From RHLJ01 sp048058975 (GTDB lineage: Bacteria; Bacteroidota; Rhodothermia; Balneolales; Balneolaceae), in contig JBLLNP010000005.1 of NCBI GenBank assembly GCA_048058975.1, positions 1-64,000 of the forward strand: DNA of 64,000 nt, given 5' to 3'. Below, in pieces: positions 41,429-51,007 of the stretch. The notes under the pieces were generated by a model, which saw nothing but the letters and a program-made list of their open reading frames with translations, was not told where the DNA came from and searched no databases. Each line of letters starts with the position of its first letter. Position 1 is the first letter of the stretch. A program made the position numbers and the translations under genes.

Positions 41429-41875
41429 ATGAAAGTTATTCTTAAAGAAGACGTAGAAAAGTTAGGGCAGGCCGGCGAGCTTGTTGATGTTAAAGACGGA
41501 TACGGTCGCAATTACCTGATTCCACAAGCAAAAGCAGTATTAGCTACTAAAGGTGCTATTGCTGAGGTTGAACTTATGCAAAAACGTGCTGCGCAAAAGG
41601 CTGAGCTTACTGTTCAGGAAGCAAAAGACCTTGCCCGTTTGTTGGAAGCTACTTCCGTAACTATCCCAGTTACCACAGGCGAAGACGACAAAATTTTCGG
41701 TACTGTAACTAACGTTCAGATTGCTGAAGCTTTAGAAGAGCGTGAAATTTTGGTTGATCGTAGAAATATCAGTATCAACGAAGATGTGAAAACTCTTGGC
41801 GAATATACTGCTACAGTTAGCTTGATAGGCGACCTAAAGCCTACAATAAAGTTCTGGGTAGTTAAAGCCGAATAA
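41429..41875 (+). CDS. rplI: 50S ribosomal protein L9
   Basis: This 148-residue L9 protein starts 'MKVILKEDVEKLGQAGELVD', with the N-domain motif 'VKDGYGRNYLIPQAKAVLAT', a long connecting helix and a C-domain. It is the last gene of the ribosomal operon. Confidence 0.96.
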   Translation: MKVILKEDVEKLGQAGELVDVKDGYGRNYLIPQAKAVLATKGAIAEVELMQKRAAQKAELTVQEAKDLARLLEATSVTIPVTTGEDDKIFGTVTNVQIAEALEEREILVDRRNISINEDVKTLGEYTATVSLIGDLKPTIKFWVVKAE

Positions 41876-42005
41876 AATCTGAATGATCGGTTCGGATTAA
41901 CGCTTAGTAAGGAGTATTAGATGTTACAGAAATGTTATTTCTGAAAGTTTGATGTTCCGAAATGTTGATTTATCATTCAAAGTATTAATGAAGAATCGAT
42001 TCCAG

Positions 42006-43916
42006 ATGAAATTATTTCAAAAGATTACAGTGGGAATCATCGCAATGATGTTATTCCCACGTTTTGTTTACGGGCAGATTCCTGACCCTGTAAAATTTAA
42101 TGTCACAGAAGTTCCCGAACAGGTTAAAGCCGGGGAAGTGTTTACCATTTCTATTGATGCTTCCATCGAGGGTGACTGGCATTTGTACTCTGTACTTAAT
42201 GATCCTGATGCCGGCCCTTTCCCAACCGAGTTTTCAGCTAATTCTCCTAACTTTGTACTAGCAGGTGAAGTAACAGAGTCGGAAGCTGACATCGAATTCG
42301 ATCCCAATTTTGAAGCTGAACTGGGTTGGCATAGCTCCTTTGCCAGCTTCAATATTCCGGTAGCGGTAAAGACCGAACTTTCAGGAAGACAGAATCTGGA
42401 TATTGAAGTGTATTACCAGGTATGTGATGACCGGGTTTGTCTCCCCCCGAAAAGTAAATCTATAATAGCGGCAGTAGAAGTAGTTGGTGTATCAGATACC
42501 CCTTTTGAGGCTGCTATTGGCGGAATTGAAGAAGCTGATGCAGGCAATGTAACGGGTTCTGGGACCTCAGGACTATTTAGCGATGGAATATTTTCTTTCA
42601 TCTGGATTGCTCTCTTAGCGGGATTTGCTGCTCTTTTGACTCCATGTGTATTTCCGATGATCCCACTTACAGTTTCCTATTTCTCAAAGCAGGATGGAAG
42701 TAAAAAAGGGGTAGGGCAAGCTTTGTTTTTTGGAGTCGCGATAATTATCACGTTTACACTAATTGGGGTAATATTAGCAGCCGTTGTTGGTGTTTCCGGC
42801 GCACAGAATTTTGCCTCCAATCCTTTTGTAAATGCGATGATTGCAATAGTACTTATTGCATTTGCACTTAGCCTGTTTGGGATGTACGAACTTCAACTTC
42901 CTCATCAACTTACCAACTTCTTAAACAGAAAGAGCAACGAAAGTTCAGGAATAGCAGGTATTTTATTTATGGCGATGACTATTAGTGCGGTATCGTTTTC
43001 GTGTACCGCGCCATTCGTTGGAGCTGTGTTTGCCGCTACGGCTGGGGGAGAATGGTTCTACCCAATTATTGGGATGATTGGATTCTCTGCTGCTTTTGCA
43101 AGTCCGTTTGTGTTATTCGCGATGTTTCCTCAATGGCTGGAATCTCTTCCAAAAAGTGGTTCGTGGATGAACGTGGTAAAAGTACTGCTTGGCTTTATTG
43201 AGCTTGCGGCGGCAATAAAGTTTTTGTCAAATGTGGACTTGGTGTTAGGATGGGGATTGATCAGTCGACCATTCGCTATCGCAGCATGGATTGCCATTTT
43301 CTTAGTAGCAGGCCTGTATGTTTTGGGCGTATTTGTTCTTAAACATGAGAAAAAGCCGGAATATGTAACTACAGGACGATTACTCTTAGCTCTCCCATTT
43401 CTTTTGTTCAGTTTTTATTTAATGCCCGGCTTGATGGGAGCTTCTCTCGGAATCTGGGATTCCTGGCTTCCTCCGAAAATGCAGACGGATGTTAGTGTTG
43501 TAGGTACTATTGCTGCTATGGGAGGTTCCGGTTCCAATGCAGCCGATGAAGGCTGGACACAGGATTATGAAGAAGCCCTTGAAGAAGCAGAGCGTAGCAA
43601 TATTCCCGTATTTATCGATTTTACAGGATATACCTGCACAAATTGCAGGGCGATGGAGTCTAATGTTTTTCCACTCGCTGAAGTGCGTGAGCGTTTCGAT
43701 CAAATGAAGCTCGTTAAGTTATATACGGATGGCGGTTCCGATGCACAAGCTAATCAACAGCTACAATTCCGGTTAACAGGAAATGTAGCACTTCCAACCT
43801 ATGTGATTCTTGACCCATCGGCTGAGCGGGTTATTGCTCAGGAGCTTGGCTTTATTAATGCTGAAAAGTTTGTTTCTTTCCTTGATAAAGGAATTAACGC
43901 CTTTAATTCAAGATAG
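42006..43916 (+). CDS. dsbD: Thiol:disulfide interchange protein DsbD
   Basis: From the ATG at 42006 (MKLFQKITVG) the product is 636 residues; the frame is open to a TTG at 41949, but 42006 gives a proper signal peptide ending YGQ. The order is an N-terminal periplasmic DsbD-alpha domain with cysteines in 'YYQVCDDRVCLPP', then about eight membrane helices with the conserved Cys in 'LLTPCVFPMIPLTVSYF' and 'FSCTAPFVGAVFA'. A C-terminal thioredoxin domain has the redox pair CTNC ('FTGYTCTNCRAM'). It moves electrons from the cytoplasm to periplasmic thiol proteins. Confidence 0.93.
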   Translation: MKLFQKITVGIIAMMLFPRFVYGQIPDPVKFNVTEVPEQVKAGEVFTISIDASIEGDWHLYSVLNDPDAGPFPTEFSANSPNFVLAGEVTESEADIEFDPNFEAELGWHSSFASFNIPVAVKTELSGRQNLDIEVYYQVCDDRVCLPPKSKSIIAAVEVVGVSDTPFEAAIGGIEEADAGNVTGSGTSGLFSDGIFSFIWIALLAGFAALLTPCVFPMIPLTVSYFSKQDGSKKGVGQALFFGVAIIITFTLIGVILAAVVGVSGAQNFASNPFVNAMIAIVLIAFALSLFGMYELQLPHQLTNFLNRKSNESSGIAGILFMAMTISAVSFSCTAPFVGAVFAATAGGEWFYPIIGMIGFSAAFASPFVLFAMFPQWLESLPKSGSWMNVVKVLLGFIELAAAIKFLSNVDLVLGWGLISRPFAIAAWIAIFLVAGLYVLGVFVLKHEKKPEYVTTGRLLLALPFLLFSFYLMPGLMGASLGIWDSWLPPKMQTDVSVVGTIAAMGGSGSNAADEGWTQDYEEALEEAERSNIPVFIDFTGYTCTNCRAMESNVFPLAEVRERFDQMKLVKLYTDGGSDAQANQQLQFRLTGNVALPTYVILDPSAERVIAQELGFINAEKFVSFLDKGINAFNSR

Positions 43917-44131
43917 CTTATCGAATAGTGTTACTTTAGTTTAATAAAAGTTGTAATTGCGAGGAGTATTAGAAAGTAATTTCTTGTCGGATGTATTTCG
44001 ACGAAGCAATCTTTTACTTTGACCTTTGCCGGGAGATTGCATCAGGTTGGCTTCTCTTCAACCTTAGCAATGCCCCTTTTATTTAACGTATTTTGTGGAT
44101 CATCCCAAAACCATCAGCATATACAGTAGCG

Positions 44132-47100
44132 GTGAGAAGAAGTCATTTTCTTATTTTTCTGATTGGAACAGCATGCCTGGTGCTGTTTTCTTCCCGAAAT
44201 GCTGAAGCCCAGACTACTATCCGTTCAGAGAAACAGCTCTCACCTTTTAACCCTGACTCTGCTTATTGGCTGGGAGATTGGGTTCTGCCCGAAACTATAA
44301 AAGCATTTACTAATGATACTTTGCTGCAAAGTTCTGTCTGGCAGTTCGATGAGACTCTGGGATCATGGTCTGTAAGGGCCGAATTCCTAGACCAACTAAA
44401 AGGTCTTATTTCTGTTCGTTTAGAATTTGAAGTATATCCATTTGCGATCAGGAGAAGCTATCAAAGCCGTGAAATACGTCCTCTGGATTCTTCTTTTTAT
44501 GACACAGGAAATGATTCACTAAGCCAGGAATTAATTCGGTCTTCTTCACAAAACGCATTTGATGATTCTGATTTAGATCAACGCGGAAGTTTAAGTCGTG
44601 GAATTATTGTAGGAACCAATCAGGATTTTGCCCTGGAAAGCGGCCTGCAATTTGAACTAAGCGGTCAGCTCACTGATGATGTCTCAATCAATGCTTCTCT
44701 TACTGATAGAAGCATTCCCATACAGCCTGATGGTACCACACAGAACATCCGTGAGTTCGACAGGGTGTTTATCCAGCTTCAATCACAAAAAACAACCATC
44801 GAAATGGGGGATGTGGACATAAGCTTTGAGCAAAGTATTTTCGCCCGATTAAACCGAAGACTCCAGGGAGCGGCAGGATATACAACCACTAATTATGGCG
44901 ATTATAATGCGGCGCTTTCAGTGGTCAGAGGAACTTTTAAATCACTCTCCTTTGAAGGTCAGGATGGTGTTCAAGGCCCATATCGATTGAGTGGCAGGGA
45001 TGGAGAAGAGTTTGTGATTATTTTGGCCGGAACAGAGAGGGTATTTATAAATGGCCAAAGAGTTAATCGTGGAGAAGAGAACGATTACATCATCGACTAT
45101 GGGCTAGGAGAGGTATTCTTTACCAATAATCTGCTTATTAAAGATGAGACAAGGATTTTAATAGAATATGAATATGTTGATCAGAATTTTAACCGCACAC
45201 TGGTGGCAGCCGAAGCAGGAGAAGAATTTTTTGGGGGGAAGTTCAAATTGGGTGCCTCGGTTATACGTCAGGCAGATGGAGACGAATTGTTAACTCAGCA
45301 ATCCCTTACCGAAAGTGATATCGGTGTTCTTCGCAGTATTGGAGATAATCTGGATGCTGCTATTGTTCCTGGAGATCGTTTAGCAGAAGGAGACGATGAT
45401 AACAATGTTCGCTATGCCAAAGTTGATACGACGATTGGGGGGCAGACCTATGAAATTTTCAGGAATATCCCCGGCTCTTCTCAGTCTATTTATATAGTAC
45501 GGTTTTCTAAAGTGGAAGATGGTGCCGGTAGCTATCGCAGAATAGGGAGTTCAGTAAACGGTTTACTGTACGAATGGGTAGGACCAAACCAGGGAGACTA
45601 CGAACCTTTTCGGAGATTGCCGGCTCCGGAGCAGCAACAGATGGTAGCGGTAAATTCATTATTTAACCTTGCTGATAACATCGAACTTTATGGAGAGTGG
45701 GCAGCAAGTAGCTTTGACAAAAACCGATTCTCCGGACTTGATGACAGCGACAATAACGATTTTTCTTATTTGTCCGGGTTCAGAATCACAGAAATTGAGT
45801 CGGGGATTGGTAAGATTTCGGCCTCGGTTCAACGAAGATATTCAGGCGAGCGCTTTGAATATTTTGAACGAACTAAAGAAGTGGAATTTAACCGAAGATG
45901 GAATATCGGCAGGGATATTCAAACCAGGGAAGCCATTAATGAAGCAACGCTTCAACTACAGCCTTCATCAAATACAACTCTAAGAGGGGAGTATGGATTT
46001 ATAAATAGGAGTGATTTTAACGGATATCGCCAGGGTGCAAATCTCCAAAGCATCGAAAAGGGGTTTACGTTGAATTATGATCAGGATTGGGTACGTTCGG
46101 AAGATGATATGTTGGGTCAGAAGGGAGATTGGTTCCGTCAAAAAGGCTTTGCAGGGAAAGAATTGTTTGGCAGATGGACGCCGTATGTTGGATTTGAGCA
46201 GGAAAGAAGGAAAGAAAGATCTCTTCAAAACGATTCTTTATTAAACAGTTCATTTTCTTTTTATGAAGTAGGACCGGGTTTACGATTCAATTCCAGTTCT
46301 TTGGATATTGATGCAAATGTAGTTTACCGTTCCGAGAACCGTATTTTGAAAAATGAGCTTCAACATCAATCAACAGCTTTAGAGCAACGCCTTTCATTGA
46401 ATTTCCGTCCTAATAATTATATAGGTACTCAGAATAAAATTGCAGTTCGGTCTAAAGAATTCACCAAAGAGTTTGAGCAACAAGGGAGAACAAACCGAAG
46501 AGGGTTGTTGATGAGATCGGTAACCGATTATGAAACGGAATCGGATTTTTTGAACGGTCAGCTTTTCTATGAAGCTAACACAGAACGTAGAGCACTTCTT
46601 CAGGAAGCGTATATAGAAGTAGGTCCGGAGCTGGGGCAATACGTCTGGATCGATTCCAATGAAGATGGAGTGCAACAGATTGATGAATTTTTCCCTGAGC
46701 TGAGTCCTAACGAGGGGATCTTTGTTCGTCAGTTTCTGCCTTCCGATGATTTGTTTCCGGTAATTGATATGAAGGCACGGTTCAGGAATGAGATCAAGCC
46801 CCTGAGATTTTTGGGAGAAGGAACAGAACTAAGCCGCATACTATCGAATATTCAACTACGCTCAAGAATCGATATCACAGAGAACTCAACCACAGAAGAA
46901 CTTAGTGACGTATATCTGTTAAGACTGAATACTTTTCGGAACGATTCAACTACCGTTCAGGGAAGACTTATCTGGGAAAAAGAGTTGGATATTCTTCCGG
47001 CTATTCAAAAAGCGGATGTACGTTTGGGTTATAATGAGAGCAGAAGTCTTAATCAGAGGAGTACAGAATCCCAGGAATTATTTTCGTCTTTAGTATATAT

Positions 47101-47608
47101 AAACAGTTCTTATCAGATTGCGGAAAGAACAAGGCTTTCCGGAGACTTCACAACAGGCATTAACGAAGCTCAAAGCGATCAGCTTGCCAGCAGAAATTTT
47201 GATATACGGTCAACTACTATTACCCCCGGGATTGAGACAACTATAAACCGATCCTGGCAGACTTCCTTTTCCGTTTCTTATGCATCTAAGATTGACCGGG
47301 AACCTATCGAATCTGTAAACGCACAAATACTGAAGGTTACAAACTCACATCGTGCATTTCTTTTCAAAAAACTACAAGCGAATGCAAGAGTAGAACTCCG
47401 CAACGCAAATGTGAAAGGTAGTTCATCTTCCCTTGGAACTTTCGAACTTACTGAAGGCACAGGATTGGGTACAAATTTAATCTGGTCGTTCACAGGCTCG
47501 TACCGGGCAAGTGAATTAATTCGTGTTAGTTTTAATTATGATGGAAGAACTGTTAGAGACAGACCAGACATACATACCCTTAAACTGGTTGTAAGTGCCG
47601 TTTTTTAA
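44132..47608 (+). CDS. Very large secreted outer-membrane/surface protein
   Basis: From a GTG at 44132 the product is about 1,158 residues, with a signal peptide starting RRSHFLIFLIGTACLVLF and ending AEAQ. A TTG at 44093 is an alternative start. The N-terminal ~350 residues hold motifs seen in large Bacteroidota surface and secretion proteins ('GSLSRGIIVGTNQDFALESG', 'VFIQLQSQKTTIEMGDVDIS', 'YIIDYGLGEVFFTNN'), which recall parts of SprA. The remaining ~750 residues have alternating beta strands and end in 'LKLVVSAVF', as outer-membrane barrels do. It is much shorter than SprA, so I do not call it that. Confidence 0.72.
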   Translation: MRRSHFLIFLIGTACLVLFSSRNAEAQTTIRSEKQLSPFNPDSAYWLGDWVLPETIKAFTNDTLLQSSVWQFDETLGSWSVRAEFLDQLKGLISVRLEFEVYPFAIRRSYQSREIRPLDSSFYDTGNDSLSQELIRSSSQNAFDDSDLDQRGSLSRGIIVGTNQDFALESGLQFELSGQLTDDVSINASLTDRSIPIQPDGTTQNIREFDRVFIQLQSQKTTIEMGDVDISFEQSIFARLNRRLQGAAGYTTTNYGDYNAALSVVRGTFKSLSFEGQDGVQGPYRLSGRDGEEFVIILAGTERVFINGQRVNRGEENDYIIDYGLGEVFFTNNLLIKDETRILIEYEYVDQNFNRTLVAAEAGEEFFGGKFKLGASVIRQADGDELLTQQSLTESDIGVLRSIGDNLDAAIVPGDRLAEGDDDNNVRYAKVDTTIGGQTYEIFRNIPGSSQSIYIVRFSKVEDGAGSYRRIGSSVNGLLYEWVGPNQGDYEPFRRLPAPEQQQMVAVNSLFNLADNIELYGEWAASSFDKNRFSGLDDSDNNDFSYLSGFRITEIESGIGKISASVQRRYSGERFEYFERTKEVEFNRRWNIGRDIQTREAINEATLQLQPSSNTTLRGEYGFINRSDFNGYRQGANLQSIEKGFTLNYDQDWVRSEDDMLGQKGDWFRQKGFAGKELFGRWTPYVGFEQERRKERSLQNDSLLNSSFSFYEVGPGLRFNSSSLDIDANVVYRSENRILKNELQHQSTALEQRLSLNFRPNNYIGTQNKIAVRSKEFTKEFEQQGRTNRRGLLMRSVTDYETESDFLNGQLFYEANTERRALLQEAYIEVGPELGQYVWIDSNEDGVQQIDEFFPELSPNEGIFVRQFLPSDDLFPVIDMKARFRNEIKPLRFLGEGTELSRILSNIQLRSRIDITENSTTEELSDVYLLRLNTFRNDSTTVQGRLIWEKELDILPAIQKADVRLGYNESRSLNQRSTESQELFSSLVYINSSYQIAERTRLSGDFTTGINEAQSDQLASRNFDIRSTTITPGIETTINRSWQTSFSVSYASKIDREPIESVNAQILKVTNSHRAFLFKKLQANARVELRNANVKGSSSSLGTFELTEGTGLGTNLIWSFTGSYRASELIRVSFNYDGRTVRDRPDIHTLKLVVSAVF

Positions 47609-47776
47609 GGGTCAGAGAGGTGTTTGTTGGGTTTAAAAGAGTTAAGCAAAATGCCTTTTTTGTTAACTGAAAGTTAACTTTTTGCTGTTTTCCAGCTTTG
47701 ACATTTATTTCAAAATGACCTATCCTTTCGCTTCACTAATCTTAGACACTAACAATTAAAAATAATCGGAGTGAAC

Positions 47777-48496
47777 ATGACATCGTCGATTGCTCTATTT
47801 CTTTTACAAGCCCCAGCTGATGGCTTCTTTAACGTAGTAGTTGAAAAATTCAACGAAGGTAATGATGGAGGCTGGATGTGGCCTGTATTAATCACGTTGA
47901 TCCTGGGACTTGCCATTTTTCTTGAAAGAATTATCACCCTTAACCTTGCAGACATTAATACCCGCAAATTTATTGTAGATGTGCAACAAGCACTACAGGA
48001 TGGTGGTGTTGAAGCTGCAGAGCAACTTTGTGCTCAAACCCGCGGACCGGTAGCTTCCGTATTCCAGGCTGGCCTGATGCGTTCTCATGAAGGTATTGAT
48101 GCAGCTGAAAAAGCAATTGCTGCCTATGGATCAATCGAAATGAGTTTCCTTGAAAGAGGGCTTGTATGGCTTTCACTATTTATCGCAATCGCACCGCTAT
48201 TCGGGTTCCTTGGAACGGTAGTAGGTATGATTGAGGCATTCGATGATATCCAAGAAGCTGCAGATATTTCTCCAAGTATTGTAGCGGGTGGTATTAAAAC
48301 AGCCCTTCTTACTACGGCCGGTGGTCTTATTGCAGGTATTATCCTTCAGATCGGATACAACTATTGTGTATCAAAAATCGATCGCCTGATTGCTGAAATG
48401 GAAGAAAGCTCCATCACTCTAATTGATTCAATCCTTTTATTACAAGAAGGCAAGCCGCTTGTTCCGGCTGTTGAAGCAGCAGATTCAGACGAATAA
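47777..48496 (+). CDS. exbB: ExbB/TolQ family proton channel protein
   Basis: From the ATG at 47777 (MTSSIALF, preceded by GGAG) the product is 239 residues. It has three membrane helices and the MotA/TolQ/ExbB domain: 'MSFLERGLVWLSLFIAIAPL', 'FGFLGTVVGMIEAFDDI' and 'IVAGGIKTALLTTAGGLIAG'. With ExbD it uses proton flow to energise TonB (or TolA/GldL-type systems). It opens a four-gene operon with a small membrane protein and two ExbD genes. Confidence 0.9.
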   Translation: MTSSIALFLLQAPADGFFNVVVEKFNEGNDGGWMWPVLITLILGLAIFLERIITLNLADINTRKFIVDVQQALQDGGVEAAEQLCAQTRGPVASVFQAGLMRSHEGIDAAEKAIAAYGSIEMSFLERGLVWLSLFIAIAPLFGFLGTVVGMIEAFDDIQEAADISPSIVAGGIKTALLTTAGGLIAGIILQIGYNYCVSKIDRLIAEMEESSITLIDSILLLQEGKPLVPAVEAADSDE

Positions 48497-48520
48497 TCTA
48501 ACATCTAAACAGGAGATACT

Positions 48521-48802
48521 ATGATTGTTCAAATCGCCGTTATTGGAACGTTTGGCCTGATCGGTCTTGGCATACTTACTATGATTATATCTGGCATTAA
48601 AGGTGCCACTCAGGGCAAACAGGATCCAAAGAGAATCTTGATCATGGCAACACCTTTTGTTGTATTTGCAATTTCATACTTTGTAGTACAAGGAGAAGAA
48701 GAAGCCTTAGCAAGAGCCGGTGTAATAACTATGGCAGTCATGATGGGAATCATGGTGCTTGGGGTTGTTTTTACCGGGCTGCGTGGTACATTTAAATTTT
48801 AA
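48521..48802 (+). CDS. Small three-helix membrane protein of the ExbB/D operon
   Basis: This 93-residue protein has three membrane helices (about 5-24, 41-58 and 69-88) and short loops. It lies 24 bases after exbB and 12 bases before the first exbD, so it is co-expressed. Small proteins of this kind are often found between exbB and exbD in this group; I know of no assigned function. An accessory subunit of the channel is an inference from position. Confidence 0.75.
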   Translation: MIVQIAVIGTFGLIGLGILTMIISGIKGATQGKQDPKRILIMATPFVVFAISYFVVQGEEEALARAGVITMAVMMGIMVLGVVFTGLRGTFKF

Positions 48803-48814
48803 AGGAGCATACTT

Positions 48815-49357
48815 ATGCTACTAAAGAAACGCCAAAGAGAAGGAGCTGAAATTAATGGGTCATCCATGGCCGATATCGCTTTCCTTCTTCTTATTTTCTT
48901 TCTTGTAACCACTACTATAAATGTGGATACAGGTATTGGAATGGTACTTCCTCCGCCACTTGATCCGGAGGTAGAACCACCACCAATCCGTGAAAGAAAC
49001 CTGATGAACATCTTGGTTAACACACAAGGGCTGATACTTATGGATGAAGTATTGACCCCAATTGGTGAAGTGAAAGATAAGCTCATTGAATTTATTGACA
49101 ATCCCAATAATAGTGATGAGCTTGCTATATCCCCAGATGCTGCTATTGTTTCTCTTAAAACACAACGCGAGACTCCTTACAACATCTACATTGATATGTT
49201 GGATGAAGTGATGTCTGCCTACAAAGATTTGAGAGATGCTGCATCCAGAGCGAATTATGGTGTGGAATATGCTCGTTTAGCTGAAAATAGCCCTCAACAG
49301 AAGCAGATTAAGGATATGTATCCTAAGAAAATTTCAATTGCCGAACCGGATAATTAA
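48815..49357 (+). CDS. exbD: ExbD/TolR family protein (1)
   Basis: The 180-residue product has one N-terminal membrane helix ('SMADIAFLLLIFFLVTTTIN') with the proton-carrying Asp, as in all ExbD proteins, and a periplasmic C-terminal domain. It is followed two bases later by a second exbD. The two differ in length and sequence and probably form the mixed ExbD pair typical of Bacteroidota TonB systems. Confidence 0.9.
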   Translation: MLLKKRQREGAEINGSSMADIAFLLLIFFLVTTTINVDTGIGMVLPPPLDPEVEPPPIRERNLMNILVNTQGLILMDEVLTPIGEVKDKLIEFIDNPNNSDELAISPDAAIVSLKTQRETPYNIYIDMLDEVMSAYKDLRDAASRANYGVEYARLAENSPQQKQIKDMYPKKISIAEPDN

Positions 49358-49359
49358 TT

Positions 49360-49806
49360 ATGGCTCATTTTAAAAAGAAACAAGCCGGAACTAAGCAGGA
49401 AGTGCCAACTTCAGCTATGCCCGATGTGGTATTCATGTTGTTATTCTTCTTTATGGTTACCACGGTACTTCGTGAAGTTACGCTAAAGGTTAAACTGGAT
49501 TTAACTAAGGCTAATAACATTGAGAAAATCGAAGAAAAGCGATTAGTATCATATATCTATATGGGGCCTGAGAGACTTCCAGGAAACCAGCTAGGTGAGG
49601 ATAAAGTACAAATCGATGATGCTATTGTTGATGATTTAGGCTCCATTAGAAATCTTATGTATGATAAATTATTGGAACAACCACGATTAATCGTATCACT
49701 TCGTGTAGATCAGAATTCTGAATTTGGTTTGCTTACGGATGTTCAGAAAGAACTCCAGCAGGCCGGAACATTCAGAATAAATTATTCTACCAAGCGCGAA
49801 GATTAA
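49360..49806 (+). CDS. exbD: ExbD/TolR family protein (2)
   Basis: This 148-residue protein has the ExbD membrane helix with its Asp ('AMPDVVFMLLFFFMVTTVLR') and a periplasmic domain. It is the last gene of the proton-channel operon. The strong terminator at 49832-49862 follows. Any TonB that it drives is not encoded nearby. Confidence 0.9.
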   Translation: MAHFKKKQAGTKQEVPTSAMPDVVFMLLFFFMVTTVLREVTLKVKLDLTKANNIEKIEEKRLVSYIYMGPERLPGNQLGEDKVQIDDAIVDDLGSIRNLMYDKLLEQPRLIVSLRVDQNSEFGLLTDVQKELQQAGTFRINYSTKRED

Positions 49807-49831
49807 CATTCCGGTTTAAAGAACATGGAAG

Positions 49832-49862
49832 CCAGCGCATGTTTTCATGCGCTGGTTTTTTT
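49832..49862 (+). terminator. Terminator of the ExbB/D operon
   Basis: Stem CCAGCGCATG/CATGCGCTGG with a TTTT loop (49832-49855) followed by seven T. It lies inside the upstream open part of the thiL frame, which supports starting thiL at 49876. Confidence 0.92.
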
Positions 49863-49875
49863 ATATAAAGTAAAT

Positions 49876-50904
49876 ATGTCAGAAGATTTTATCACTATAC
49901 AAAGTATAGGCAGGAAAGGGTTACTCAAAGAGCTTTCAGAATTTACCGGGGCTTCAGGTAAGCAAACCGTACAGGGGGTAGGAGATGATGCTGCGGTAAT
50001 CAAAGAAGAGGATGGATCGCTTACCTTATTAAGTACGGATACTTTTGTTGAAGGGGTCGATTTCGATCCGACTTATACTCCGTTCACCCATTTTGGCTAT
50101 AAAATTATCTCTGCCAGCGTGAGTGATATTTATGCGATGAATGGCACTCCAGCCTCTATAATGGTGAATCTCGCACTCCCGAACAGGTTATCTGTTCAGA
50201 TGGTGAAGGATTTATATCTCGGAATCGACAATGCCTGCAAGAAATACGGGATTGAGTTGGTCGGAGGAGACCTTACCGGGAATCATAGCAACGCAGTGAT
50301 ATCGGTTAGTGTGTATGGTAAGGCAGAAAAAGAATCCATCACCTATAGAAAGGGTGCGAATATTGGAGACGCCATTTGTGTGACCGGAGATGTAGGAGCT
50401 GCAATCGCAGGGCTTAGAATTTTGATGAGAGAAAAGAAGTTTTGGGAGCAGCATGGAAGCGATGCCATTCAACCCGATTTAGAAGACTACAAATTTGTAG
50501 TTCAACGGCAACTTATGCCCGATGCAAGAAAAGATTTGATTGATGCTTTGGCTGAACAGAAAATCGTACCGACCTCAATGATTGACATTACCAAAGGGGT
50601 AATTAACGAGGTTACAGAACTTTGTATCGCATCCGGGCTTGGAGCTTATTTATACCAGGCAGCATTGCCCATTGCCATCGAAACCAGGCATGTAGCCGAT
50701 GAGATGGAAGAAGATGTGGACAAGTATGCTCTTTTCGGTGGAGAAGATCTGGAGCTATTATTTACATTGAGCGAGAAACAAGTAGAGCAGTTCATAGAAC
50801 ATTTCAAAGACTTTGCTGTTATAGGAAGAATGACACCAAAAGATGAAGGCCTGAACATGCAAACAGCCGAAGGCGATGTGCTGGGCTTTGATGATTTGTC
50901 ATAG
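49876..50904 (+). CDS. thiL: Thiamine-phosphate kinase
   Basis: The enzyme phosphorylates thiamine monophosphate to the active diphosphate. From the ATG at 49876 (MSEDFITIQSIGRKG) it is 342 residues; the frame is open back to 49825 but passes through the terminator hairpin. PurM-like features are 'VQGVGDDAAVIKEEDG', 'LLSTDTFVEGVDF', 'YAMNGTPASIMVNLALP' and 'LVGGDLTGNHS'. The product would supply cofactor for enzymes such as the E1 dehydrogenase at the window start. Confidence 0.93.
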   Translation: MSEDFITIQSIGRKGLLKELSEFTGASGKQTVQGVGDDAAVIKEEDGSLTLLSTDTFVEGVDFDPTYTPFTHFGYKIISASVSDIYAMNGTPASIMVNLALPNRLSVQMVKDLYLGIDNACKKYGIELVGGDLTGNHSNAVISVSVYGKAEKESITYRKGANIGDAICVTGDVGAAIAGLRILMREKKFWEQHGSDAIQPDLEDYKFVVQRQLMPDARKDLIDALAEQKIVPTSMIDITKGVINEVTELCIASGLGAYLYQAALPIAIETRHVADEMEEDVDKYALFGGEDLELLFTLSEKQVEQFIEHFKDFAVIGRMTPKDEGLNMQTAEGDVLGFDDLS

Positions 50905-51007
50905 CAAATTTAGTGGCACGTTTTTTGCCAAACAGGTGTTCAAAGAGCGAGCTAGATAAAAGAATGTTATTCGCTATATTGAAAAGAATTTTTAAGAATT
51001 AGTATTA

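Noticed and set aside
44132..47608. Calling the giant protein SprA (gliding/T9SS translocon)
   Set aside because: Only N-terminal motifs recall SprA, and the protein is about half the usual SprA length. The motifs may be shared by a broader surface-protein family.
49825..49875. Longer thiL start at 49825
   Set aside because: The extra codons are the terminator hairpin of the preceding operon and match nothing in the ThiL family.
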